From CADEDV01 sp036374495 (GTDB lineage Bacteria; Bacteroidota; Bacteroidia; Chitinophagales; Chitinophagaceae), in assembly GCA_965652975.1 (NCBI GenBank), contig CBFGYO010000111.1, forward strand, positions 1 to 13,645: DNA of 13,645 bases, written 5' to 3'. Below the pieces are notes generated by a model. It ran no database searches. It saw only the letters and a list, made by a program, of their open reading frames with translations, and was not told the origin of the DNA. Of the stretch, positions 6,591-13,645 are shown one piece after another (the first letter of the stretch is position 1; each line of letters opens with the position of its first letter). The position numbers and the translations under genes are program-made.

Positions 6591-7742
6591 ATGATTAAAC
6601 CCTCCTTCTCCTTCGTTGTTTCAATACTTGCAGCTACTACAGCCATATGCCAGCAAACAGCGCGTTTGGAAATAAAAAAACTGCCGGTACATCACCCGGC
6701 AGGAAGCTCCATCTATATGGCAGGAAATTTCAATGGATGGAACCCCAAAGACGATCAATATACCTTCAAACAATTACCGGATGGTACGTATGCTTTAGAT
6801 ATAAAATTGGAGCCGGGTAAATATGAATACAAAATTACCAGGGGTGGTTGGGATAAGGTAGAATGTAAGAAGGATGGCAGCGGGATTGAAAACCGGGTGC
6901 TAACCGTCACAAACAATATGAGCGTTCAGTTGGAAATAGAAGAATGGAAGGATCGTATTCCTGAAAAACCTAAATCCAGTACTGCAAGCAGGCATGTCCA
7001 TGTCATCGATACAGCTTTCTGGATTCCTCAGTTGAAAAGGCAAAGGCGTATTTGGATTTATTTGCCTGCGGGATATGAAAGTAGTGAGGACAAATCACGA
7101 TATGCAGTGCTGTACATGCAGGATGGGCAAAATATATTTGACGACGCTACATCTTTCTCTGGTGAATGGGGTATTGATGAAACTCTGGATTCAAGCAAGA
7201 AAAATCTCATAGTGGTGGGAATAGATCATGCAGGCGAAAAGCGGTTGAATGAATATAACCCCTACGATACCGAACGTTTCGGAAGAGGAGAGGGGAGTGC
7301 TTATGTAGATTTCATCGTAAAAACATTGAAACCCTATATCGATAAAAATTACCGGACCAGGAAAGATAAACAACATACAATGATCGCAGGCAGCTCGCTG
7401 GGTGGCCTCATCTCCATGTATGCTGTATTGAAATATCCCAAGGTGTTTGGCGCAGCCGCCTTATTCTCTCCTTCGTTTTGGGTAGCTCCGGAAATTTATA
7501 CATTGATGAAACAAAAGGGAAAAAAAGTAAAAAGCAATCTTTATTTCTTCGTCGGCAAAATGGAAGGAGAAAGCATGGTTCCCGACATGCTGCGTGCATT
7601 TTCAACGATGGCCGCCGTATCAAAATCCAATATGAAATCTGTAATTCGCGACGAGGGAAAACACAATGAAACTACCTGGCGGAAGGAATTTCCAGATGCA
7701 CTGCAGTTCATGACTACCGGCGAATTGGCCCGGAAAAAATAA
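6591..7742 (+). CDS. Secreted CE1-like esterase with N-terminal CBM48-like domain
   Basis: The 383-residue protein starts with a signal peptide (about 1-20, MIKPSFSFVVSILAATTAIC, then QQ). The residue before Cys20 is Ile, so a lipoprotein site is unlikely. Residues about 24-118 form a CBM48/AMPK-type beta domain, recognisable by YMAGNFNGWNP (42-52) and LEPGKYEYKI (73-82). Residues about 135-375 are an alpha/beta hydrolase of the esterase D / carbohydrate esterase 1 type. They contain VLYMQDGQNIFDD, the nucleophile elbow GSSLGG (Ser269) and a terminal GKHNETTWRKEFP (His358). The acid residue is not certain; Glu325 or Asp332 is possible. The CBM48-CE1 arrangement is known from polysaccharide acyl/feruloyl esterases and enterochelin-esterase-like proteins, so an ester on a sugar polymer is a fair guess. 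It probably acts in the periplasm or outside the cell. Confidence 0.88.
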   Translation: MIKPSFSFVVSILAATTAICQQTARLEIKKLPVHHPAGSSIYMAGNFNGWNPKDDQYTFKQLPDGTYALDIKLEPGKYEYKITRGGWDKVECKKDGSGIENRVLTVTNNMSVQLEIEEWKDRIPEKPKSSTASRHVHVIDTAFWIPQLKRQRRIWIYLPAGYESSEDKSRYAVLYMQDGQNIFDDATSFSGEWGIDETLDSSKKNLIVVGIDHAGEKRLNEYNPYDTERFGRGEGSAYVDFIVKTLKPYIDKNYRTRKDKQHTMIAGSSLGGLISMYAVLKYPKVFGAAALFSPSFWVAPEIYTLMKQKGKKVKSNLYFFVGKMEGESMVPDMLRAFSTMAAVSKSNMKSVIRDEGKHNETTWRKEFPDALQFMTTGELARKK

Positions 7743-7925
7743 AAGATTTCACTATATAAAAGAAAATTTCTTTAAAGCAAATATGTAACCTGCTACATAG
7801 TAAACTTTTATCTTTTGCATGGTAAATTTTTTCTTTTCGATAGTATTTTTACCTTGCTTGCTGGCGTATTCCTCCGTATTTTTTCATTGCGAAAAATAAT
7901 CTGATCCTGAAAACGTTTACCCTCC

Positions 7926-8477
7926 ATGCGAACCGTACTCCTATACCTACTGCTAATGAGTTCCGTGTCCGTTTCGGCACAAAATGTTCTCGATTCTATC
8001 CAAGTATATGAATATCCTGTTCGCCAGGGTACGATTTACAAGTACGAGTACGATTGTAATTCCACTACGATTTGTGCACCTTCATTATCAATCGTGTCGG
8101 TGGTTACTTCCAACGATTCAGTTTTTCATTTCGAAGAGGGAACTGTCGCAGGCGTATTTGCACTGGACGATTTCCATACTATTACTATTAAGAATGCAAA
8201 AGATGAATTTATCACCTATAGCAACCTGCAGCAGGTATCACTGAAAAAAGGTGATAATGTTTCCAGGGGAATGCTGTTGGGTACTGCCGCTAAAAGTGAA
8301 GAAGGGTTGGCTGCAGAACTTAACCAGGTAGATATTTTGATCTTACGCAAGGTGAAACAACTTTCTTATCGCAAAGCAGTAGAGTATGTCAGGTATACAA
8401 TGTCTACACCTGGCAAAAGCACTCGCTATACCAGCTATGTCGGCACGTCGGGTGCTGCTGATGGGTCGCCGCGCTAA
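7926..8477 (+). CDS. Secreted protein with degenerate M23/LytM-like domain
   Basis: The protein has 183 residues with a clear signal peptide (1-18, ending VSVSA before QN). Residues about 56-142 follow the beta-strand pattern of M23 (lysostaphin-like) domains: FHFEEGTVAGVF (68-79), HTITIKN (84-90), FITYSNLQQVSLKKGDNVSRGMLLGTA (95-121). That resembles the usual V-I-H-x-G, T-x-Y-x-H-L, V-x-x-G-D-x-V-x-x-G-x-x-I-G order. The zinc ligands are missing: no HxxxD at the front, TYSNL where the family has YxHL, and ELNQVDILI where it has HLHFE. It is therefore probably inactive as a peptidase, perhaps a scaffold or regulator as with EnvC/NlpD LytM domains. The C-terminal 40 residues are polar. It stands 183 bases after the esterase and converges on rnz with a 9-base gap. 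Confidence 0.7.
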   Translation: MRTVLLYLLLMSSVSVSAQNVLDSIQVYEYPVRQGTIYKYEYDCNSTTICAPSLSIVSVVTSNDSVFHFEEGTVAGVFALDDFHTITIKNAKDEFITYSNLQQVSLKKGDNVSRGMLLGTAAKSEEGLAAELNQVDILILRKVKQLSYRKAVEYVRYTMSTPGKSTRYTSYVGTSGAADGSPR

Positions 8478-8486
8478 TAATTGAAA

Positions 8487-9389
8487 CTAGATTTTGTAAG
8501 CCACACCTTCAAGTGCAAGCTCCGTACTGGGAAATACTTCCCTGGCTTCACTTTCAAATTCTTCAAGGGTATCGTACTTGCTGCTAAAATGTCCAATCAA
8601 TAATTTTTTAACACCTGCTTTCAGGGCGATGGTTGCAGCCTGCCGGGTAGTAGAATGAAACCTGCTTTCCGCCCGCTCGCGAAGATGATCGAGGTAGGTA
8701 GTTTCATGATAAATCATATCCGCATTTTGAATATGTGGAATGATTGACTCGTCATACTTGGTATCGGCACAAAACGCATAGGTTTTACCTGGCTGAGCAG
8801 GATCTGTAACCAAACTGTTTTGGATAATTGTTCCATCCTTGCGGGTATAATCTTCCCCATCCTTCAACCGGTTGTAGAAGGATGATGGTATTTCATGCTC
8901 CCGGGCCTTGTCTGGATTTAACTTTCGGGGTTGTTTTTTTTGATGAAAGACAAAACCATAGCATTCGATGCGATGATTAGTCCGAAAACTCTTAACGGTG
9001 ATCTTTTCATCGTCCAGCAACGTAGCTGCCCCGGTGATGCTGTGTATATATAGGGGATAGCATAATTGTGTATCGGCAACCTTCAACTGAATTTCTATAA
9101 TTTCTTTCAAAGGAGACGGGCCAAAAACGTGTAGCTCCTGCTGGTGACCTAGCAGGCTGAAGGAATTGATAAGGCCGATAAGCCCGAAGTAGTGATCACC
9201 ATGCAAATGCGAAATAAAAATATGGGATATCTTACCACGGCGGATCTTGTAATTAATCATCTGTATCTGCGTACCCTCGCCGCAATCAACCAAATAATTG
9301 GTACCATCAAGGGTCACCACCTGGCTTGTAGGATGGCGGTCAAATGCGGGAACAGCGGAATTGTTGCCAAGGATAGTGACAGCGAGCAT
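8487..9389 (-). CDS. rnz: Ribonuclease Z
   Basis: RNase Z is the zinc-dependent endonuclease that trims the 3' end of tRNA precursors. The 300-residue protein is a metallo-beta-lactamase of the short RNase Z form. The metal-binding motif HLHGDH is at 61-66, with further ligands His139 (FRTNHRIECYGF), Asp209 (AFCADTKYD) and His267 (LIGHFSSKY). The family-typical N-terminus TILGNNSAVPAFDRHPTSQ and the exosite region GPSPLKEII (about 90-98) to YPLYIHSI are also present. The start at 9389 fits the family. It lies downstream of a STAS-domain gene on the same strand, separated by 116 bases that hold an inverted repeat. Confidence 0.96.
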   Translation of the reverse strand: MLAVTILGNNSAVPAFDRHPTSQVVTLDGTNYLVDCGEGTQIQMINYKIRRGKISHIFISHLHGDHYFGLIGLINSFSLLGHQQELHVFGPSPLKEIIEIQLKVADTQLCYPLYIHSITGAATLLDDEKITVKSFRTNHRIECYGFVFHQKKQPRKLNPDKAREHEIPSSFYNRLKDGEDYTRKDGTIIQNSLVTDPAQPGKTYAFCADTKYDESIIPHIQNADMIYHETTYLDHLRERAESRFHSTTRQAATIALKAGVKKLLIGHFSSKYDTLEEFESEAREVFPSTELALEGVAYKI

Positions 9390-9421
9390 GCGCTAAAATA
9401 CGATAAATGAGCATTCGTTTG

Positions 9422-9503
9422 AGAGCGAGGAACAGAGCGAAGAGCGAGAAACAGAGCGAGCGCGAGTGATATCACCCTCGCTCTCCGCTCTGTTCCTCGC
9501 TCT
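9422..9503. repeat. GC-rich inverted repeat with tandem 19-base units, between STAS gene and rnz
   Basis: The arms are 9422-9448 and 9477-9503 (27 bases, one mismatch at 9440/9485) around a 28-base loop. The left side is also a tandem duplication: a 19-base unit (AGAGCGAGGAACAGAGCGA, 9422-9440) is repeated at 9441-9459 with one change. The loop holds a perfect 10-base palindrome, GTGATATCAC (9466-9475). The element fills most of the gap, ending three bases before the STAS gene stop. It has no T run on either strand, so it is not a standard terminator, though it could form a strong RNA hairpin that shapes the relative expression of the two genes. Its composition, a purine strand of G, A and C, is unlike its surroundings. 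Confidence 0.9.
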
Positions 9504-9505
9504 GA

Positions 9506-9889
9506 TTAGATGCTGTCTTCATCATCCAACAATTCCCTTTCAATTTCTTCCATCTGCACGATATCCCAGGCTTCACTTTCGGTGGGCGTAACATTCATCA
9601 TTTCCAATAGTTCATTTTTGTCGAGGAAATCTTCCACTGGTTGTTGCAGCTCACAAATAACGAAAGATGCACTGTTCTCATAAAACTTTTGTTGTATATA
9701 GACCAGTTTTTCAGCCGCAGCGATATCTATGTTTTCAATGTCTTTTAGTTTCAGCACCAGGTTTTTAACGTCATTTTGCAGGTAGGGGAGCAAACATTCA
9801 CCCAATTCTTCTGTCATAGTAGCAGAAAGTGATGGTCCTGGCAACGTGATGGCATGAAATTTTTCTTTGGTATCGGTTTTGACTTGCAT
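9506..9889 (-). CDS. STAS-domain protein (anti-sigma antagonist-like), phospho-site lost
   Basis: The 127-residue protein fits a STAS domain of the SpoIIAA type: LSATMTEELGECLLPYL (21-37), the strand NLVLKLKDIENIDI (43-56), then a helix, SFVICELQQPVEDFL (75-89) and NELLEMMNVTPTESEAW (92-108). In anti-sigma antagonists the loop after the second strand reads D-S/T-x-G and the serine or threonine is phosphorylated. Here it reads D55-I-A-A-A, so the phosphorylatable residue is absent. An acidic tail (EEIERELLDDEDSI) follows. It may act as a constitutive or structural partner rather than a phosphorylation switch. It is upstream of rnz on the same strand, a pairing I recall from other Bacteroidota; whether they work together is unknown. 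Confidence 0.8.
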   Translation of the reverse strand: MQVKTDTKEKFHAITLPGPSLSATMTEELGECLLPYLQNDVKNLVLKLKDIENIDIAAAEKLVYIQQKFYENSASFVICELQQPVEDFLDKNELLEMMNVTPTESEAWDIVQMEEIERELLDDEDSI

Positions 9890-10106
9890 AATGTACCTTA
9901 GGGTTATAGATCCGTTCGCATTATTTCTGTTAAACCGCTAAGCTGAAAAAAAGCATAACGGATTTCTGACCTACCATTGTTCTTAAATTGACCTGTTGAG
10001 CCTGTCAGCCTCCTGGCAAGAGTTCCGCAAAGTGAAAAAACTGGCAGTTCCCGACAACTTAAATTATCAACATCTCGTTTATAAATACGGGAAAACCGGA
10101 ACCAAA

Positions 10107-10114
10107 TATATTTG
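10107..10114 (+). promoter_or_regulatory. Probable clpC promoter element (TATATTTG)
   Basis: TATATTTG matches the Bacteroidota TAnnTTTG element exactly and ends 30 bases before the clpC ATG, so the leader would be about 20-25 bases. A good TTTG upstream element at the usual distance is not visible; the sequence there is TTTATAAA. The element sits inside the perfect palindrome CAAATATATTTG (10103-10114), so the same bases read TATATTTG on the minus strand as well, facing the STAS gene. No CtsR- or HrcA-type operator was recognised. Confidence 0.5.
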
Positions 10115-10144
10115 TTAATATTGTATAACAACCAATTATCTTAA

Positions 10145-12676
10145 ATGGATAACAATTTTTCAGCCCAGGTAAAAGAGATCATTTCATTCAGCAGGGAAGA
10201 GGCCTTACGATTAGGAAATGATTTTATCGGTACCGAACATCTCCTCCTCGGTTTGATCCGTGAAGGCGATAACACTGCTGTGCGTATCCTCAAAAGTTTT
10301 AATGTTGATCTGTACGAATTACGGAAGGAAATCGAACTGGCCGTAAAAGACAAGACCGGCAAAAACATTGCTAATATCAACAGCCTTCCTCTCACCAAGC
10401 AGGCAGAAAAAGTGATACGGGTAACCGTGCTCGAAGCAAAAGCATTAAAAAGTGCAACGGTTGAAACGGAGCACCTCATGCTTTCTATTTTAAAGAATAA
10501 AGAAAACATTGCAACACAAATCTTAAATCAGTTTGACGTGGATTATGATCTTTTCAGACAGGAACTTGGGATTGTAAAATCAAACGATCCCCGCGCGGAA
10601 TATACAGACGAGAACGATGATGACTTTGATGAAGAAAAAAAATATTCTGGCCAAAAAGCAGGTAGCAAACAACAGGGCAATGCAAAAAGCAAAACCCCGG
10701 TGCTGGATAATTTTGGCAGGGATATTACCAAACTGGCCGAGATGGGAGCACTTGATCCTATTGTAGGCAGGGAAAAGGAAATCGAACGTGTATCGCAAAT
10801 CCTTTCGCGTCGTAAAAAGAACAACCCGATCCTTATCGGTGAACCGGGCGTGGGTAAAACCGCGATCGTTGAAGGTCTTGCTCTCCGTATCGTTCAAAGA
10901 AAAGTATCCCGTGTATTGTTTGATAAACGCGTGATATCGCTTGACCTCGCAGCTCTTGTTGCCGGTACTAAATACCGTGGCCAGTTTGAAGAGCGTATGA
11001 AAGCGATCATGAATGAGCTTGAAAAGAACCGCGATGTAATTCTCTTCATCGACGAATTGCACACTATTGTGGGTGCCGGTGGTGCCAGCGGATCACTCGA
11101 CGCGAGTAATATATTCAAGCCCGCTCTTGCACGTGGCGAACTTCAATGTATTGGTGCATCCACACTGGATGAATACCGGATGTATATCGAAAAAGATGGC
11201 GCGCTTGATCGTCGTTTTCAGAAAGTAATGGTTGATCCACCAAGTGTGGATGATACGATCCAGATATTAAACAATATCAAATCGAAATACGAAGATTATC
11301 ACAACGTAACTTATAACGACGAGTCCATCGACGCTTGTGTGAAACTGAGTGATCGTTATATAACTGATCGCCTGTTGCCCGACAAAGCCATCGATGTAAT
11401 GGATGAGGTAGGCGCCCGTGTGCACCTAAAAAATATCAATGTGCCTCAAAACATCGTGGATCTTGAAAAAAAGATTGAAGATGTAAAGAACGAAAAAAAC
11501 AAGGTGGTAAAAAGCCAGAAGTTTGAAGAGGCAGCTTCCCTGCGTGATACGGAAAAGAAATTGCAGGAAGACCTGGAAAAAGCCAAGAATGACTGGGAAG
11601 AAGAAAGTAAACACAAACGTTACCCCATAGATGAAGAAGCAATTGCCGAAGTAGTAAGCATGATGACGGGCATACCCGTTAAGAGAATGGTACAGGCTGA
11701 AACTGAGAAGTTGCGTAAGATGGCGGATGATATGCAGGAAATGGTGGTTGGACAAAAAGAAGCTATCAGTAAAGTAGTAAAAGCCATTCAGCGTAACAGG
11801 GTGGGATTGAAGGATCCTAAAAAACCAATCGGCACATTTATTTTCCTTGGACCAACCGGTGTAGGTAAAACAGAGCTTGCGCGTGCACTGGCGAGATATA
11901 TGTTCGATTCCGAAGATTCACTGATCCGTATTGATATGAGTGAATACATGGAAAAGTTTACGGTAAGCCGACTGATTGGTGCACCTCCCGGTTATGTAGG
12001 ATATGAAGAAGGTGGACAATTGACCGAAAGAGTGCGCAGGAAACCTTACAGCGTAATATTACTCGACGAAATTGAAAAGGCGCACCCGGATATCTACAAT
12101 ATATTATTACAGGTGCTGGACGATGGCCAGCTTACAGACGGACTGGGCAGAAAAGTAGACTTCAAAAATACCTTGATCATCATGACCTCTAATATTGGTG
12201 TACGCCAATTGAAAGATTTTGGTTCTGGTGTTGGATTTACTACAACCAACAAAATGGAACACGAAGATGAGGCCAACAAACAGGTGATTGAAAAAGCTTT
12301 GAAGAAAACTTTCTCTCCGGAATTTCTAAACCGTATTGATGATGTGGTAATCTTCAACAGCCTGAGCAAAGAAAATATCTTTAGCATCATCGACATCCTG
12401 ATGAAAGGTGTAATGAAGAGACTTACAAGCCTTGGCTTTAGCCTCGAACTCACGGAAGGGGCTAAATCATTCCTGGCTGATAAAGGCTATGATGTACAAT
12501 TTGGCGCAAGACCGTTGCACAGGGCTATCCAGAAATATCTTGAAGATCCCCTGGCAGAAGAGATACTTAATTTGCATGTAAAAGCGGGTGACATGCTGGA
12601 AGCAGACGTAGATAAGGATAATACCAAGCTTACATTTACATTTAAGAAACAGCCAGAGCAAAAATCGAAGGCATAA
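10145..12676 (+). CDS. clpC: ATP-dependent Clp protease ATP-binding subunit ClpC
   Basis: ClpC is a hexameric AAA+ unfoldase that feeds proteins to ClpP. The 843-residue length is normal. Order: two Clp_N repeats (about 1-145); an acidic, then K/Q-rich linker (150-185); AAA domain 1 with Walker A GEPGVGKT (232-239) and Walker B VILFIDE (298-304); a middle region with a UVR-like motif (about 457-477, SQKFEEAASLRDTEKKL); AAA domain 2 with Walker A GPTGVGKT (569-576), Walker B VILLDEIE (637-644) and sensor-2 GARP (787-790). The short middle domain with UVR motif separates it from ClpB. A VGF tripeptide (696-698) in domain 2 fits the ClpP-docking loop and further excludes ClpB. The start at 10145 gives the standard MDNNFS opening. 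No adaptor gene (mcsA/mcsB or ctsR) is adjacent. A strong terminator follows. Confidence 0.98.
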   Translation: MDNNFSAQVKEIISFSREEALRLGNDFIGTEHLLLGLIREGDNTAVRILKSFNVDLYELRKEIELAVKDKTGKNIANINSLPLTKQAEKVIRVTVLEAKALKSATVETEHLMLSILKNKENIATQILNQFDVDYDLFRQELGIVKSNDPRAEYTDENDDDFDEEKKYSGQKAGSKQQGNAKSKTPVLDNFGRDITKLAEMGALDPIVGREKEIERVSQILSRRKKNNPILIGEPGVGKTAIVEGLALRIVQRKVSRVLFDKRVISLDLAALVAGTKYRGQFEERMKAIMNELEKNRDVILFIDELHTIVGAGGASGSLDASNIFKPALARGELQCIGASTLDEYRMYIEKDGALDRRFQKVMVDPPSVDDTIQILNNIKSKYEDYHNVTYNDESIDACVKLSDRYITDRLLPDKAIDVMDEVGARVHLKNINVPQNIVDLEKKIEDVKNEKNKVVKSQKFEEAASLRDTEKKLQEDLEKAKNDWEEESKHKRYPIDEEAIAEVVSMMTGIPVKRMVQAETEKLRKMADDMQEMVVGQKEAISKVVKAIQRNRVGLKDPKKPIGTFIFLGPTGVGKTELARALARYMFDSEDSLIRIDMSEYMEKFTVSRLIGAPPGYVGYEEGGQLTERVRRKPYSVILLDEIEKAHPDIYNILLQVLDDGQLTDGLGRKVDFKNTLIIMTSNIGVRQLKDFGSGVGFTTTNKMEHEDEANKQVIEKALKKTFSPEFLNRIDDVVIFNSLSKENIFSIIDILMKGVMKRLTSLGFSLELTEGAKSFLADKGYDVQFGARPLHRAIQKYLEDPLAEEILNLHVKAGDMLEADVDKDNTKLTFTFKKQPEQKSKA

Positions 12677-12700
12677 TAATTTCTTTGACAATATTTATAA

Positions 12701-12727
12701 GGGCACTCCAACGAGTGCCCTTTTTTT
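12701..12727 (+). terminator. Intrinsic terminator after clpC
   Basis: The stem GGGCACTC (12701-12708) and GAGTGCCC (12713-12720) is perfect with a CAAC tetraloop, and is followed by seven T. It begins 24 bases after the clpC stop. A-T pairs at the base could lengthen the stem. This isolates clpC from cmk. Confidence 0.96.
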
Positions 12728-12890
12728 ATGGGCGTATTAAGGGTGAACTTCACGTCCTAATAGCAGGAAGATGAAATATGAAGAGTGCCCAATGCAATTC
12801 TATGATGACCGATATGTTTATGATCCTATGTGGTAAAAAAGCTAATAAGAACATCCTCCATACAGGCTTTAATAAAACTTACTTCTATTA

Positions 12891-12920
12891 CTTGCGGATA
12901 ACCATGAAACAGTAATTTTG
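12891..12920 (+). promoter_or_regulatory. Probable cmk promoter, nearly leaderless
   Basis: CTTG (12891-12894) and TAATTTTG (12913-12920) are 18 bases apart. The second element is a perfect TAnnTTTG and the first is TTTG with one change. The cmk ATG begins at 12929, only eight bases after the motif. Bacteroidota transcripts usually start several bases beyond this element, so the mRNA would have zero to three leader bases. Confidence 0.55.
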
Positions 12921-12928
12921 CTCATCGC

Positions 12929-13609
12929 ATGGCAAAAAAGATTATCATAACAATCGATGGCTGGTCAAGCTGCGGAAAGAGCACCCTGGCAAAGCAACTC
13001 GCAAAAGAGCTTGGATATATTTATGTGGACAGCGGCGCAATGTATCGCGCCATCACGCTCTATTTTTTACGCAATAATATTGATCCCGGTGAAAAAAAGG
13101 AAATACGTGAGGCACTGAAAAGCGTTAACCTTGAATTTGTTTACAACGATAAGAGCCAAAGTAGCGAGATATACCTCAATGGTGAAAATGTTGAGTACCT
13201 CATTCGAGATCTTATTATAGCGGAAAAGGTAAGTGATGTGTCAGCCCTCAAAGAAGTACGTGAGTTTGCAGTGGCGCAGCAACAGAAAATGGGAGCAAAA
13301 AAGGGTATCGTCATGGATGGAAGGGATATTGGCACCGTAGTTTTTCCCAAAGCAGAGCTGAAAATCTTTATGACTGCCGATAATACAGTGAGGGTAGAAC
13401 GAAGGTTCCGTGAGCTTTATGAAAAAAATCCAAACGTGACGATCGAAGAAGTAAAAAATAATCTCGAAATGAGGGATTATATTGATTCTCACAGGGCAAT
13501 CAGTCCTCTTCGTAAAGCAGATGATGCCCAGGAACTTGATAATACAAATCTTACCGAATCGCAACAGTTTCAAAAAGCAATGGGTTGGGTGCGCAAGATA
13601 TTATCGTAA
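12929..13609 (+). CDS. cmk: Cytidylate kinase (CMP/dCMP kinase)
   Basis: Cmk phosphorylates CMP and dCMP to the diphosphates with ATP, recycling nucleotides from RNA turnover. The 226-residue protein has the P-loop GWSSCGKST (11-19), the family-typical VDSGAMYRAIT (33-43), DGRDIGTVVFPKAELKIF (130-147) and the lid/base segment RDYIDSHRAISPLRKADDAQ (182-201) with conserved arginines. Its P-loop carries the serine-cysteine variant rather than the common GPAGSGKS form. The start at 12929 is the only in-frame ATG that keeps the P-loop at its usual position. The gene stands alone after the clpC terminator and ends 36 bases before the window edge. Confidence 0.97.
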   Translation: MAKKIIITIDGWSSCGKSTLAKQLAKELGYIYVDSGAMYRAITLYFLRNNIDPGEKKEIREALKSVNLEFVYNDKSQSSEIYLNGENVEYLIRDLIIAEKVSDVSALKEVREFAVAQQQKMGAKKGIVMDGRDIGTVVFPKAELKIFMTADNTVRVERRFRELYEKNPNVTIEEVKNNLEMRDYIDSHRAISPLRKADDAQELDNTNLTESQQFQKAMGWVRKILS

Positions 13610-13645
13610 AAGTCCCATAAATACTTGCAAATATTAAAAGAGATT

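Noticed and set aside
9910..9963. Inverted repeat ATCCGTT / AACGGAT upstream of the STAS gene
   Set aside because: Seven matching bases separated by 40 bases is within chance expectation for a region this size, and nothing else supports a regulatory role.
9904..10131. Minus-strand frame of 75 residues between the STAS gene and clpC
   Set aside because: It covers the clpC promoter region, shows no recognisable motif and has a composition typical of random translation. It is more likely untranslated leader of the STAS gene.
12713..12790. GAGTGCCC occurring in the clpC terminator and again near 12783-12790
   Set aside because: An eight-base repeat without a matching second stem is not enough to suggest a duplicated terminator or repeat family.

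Overview
The window looks like chromosomal DNA from the phylum Bacteroidota, most likely a member of the Chitinophagaceae or a close relative. Three things point there. Several genes have leaders rich in A and T with no convincing Shine-Dalgarno site. Several intergenic regions carry copies of the Bacteroidota promoter motif (TTTG, about 19-21 nt, TAnnTTTG). The proteins also have the flavour of that group: an RRM-type RNA-binding protein, a ClpC, a family-typical KAS III, a STAS protein beside RNase Z, and a coiled-coil signalling protein with the SLERIRNRT motif. The genus cannot be fixed from the sequence alone.

Layout from left to right. Positions 1-1376 hold two minus-strand genes: the N-terminal part of a signalling protein cut by the window edge, and a YitT-type membrane protein upstream of it. 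A 517-base gene-free stretch follows. Positions 1894-3268 hold a plus-strand run of four small genes: an RRM protein with its own terminator, a FAS1-domain protein without a signal peptide, and two short unrecognised proteins. A minus-strand ketoacyl-ACP synthase III-like gene (3280-4353) converges on this run and diverges from accA (4582-5553). accA is followed by an 89-base inverted repeat, then dapA, a secreted CBM48-CE1-like esterase and a secreted degenerate M23/LytM-like protein. On the minus strand, rnz (8487-9389) lies downstream of a STAS-domain gene (9506-9889), with a second, unrelated-sequence inverted repeat between them. clpC (10145-12676) ends at a textbook terminator, and cmk (12929-13609) follows with a promoter so close to its ATG that the mRNA may be leaderless.

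Much of the window is housekeeping: malonyl-CoA formation (accA) beside a KAS III-like condensing enzyme, lysine/diaminopimelate synthesis (dapA), tRNA 3' processing (rnz), protein quality control (clpC) and CMP recycling (cmk). I do not see a defence island, prophage, transposon, CRISPR array, rRNA or tRNA. The parts most worth a second look are the RRM/FAS1/small-protein cluster, the two palindromic intergenic elements, two proteins whose active-site residues appear lost (STAS and M23-like), and the possible leaderless cmk transcript.
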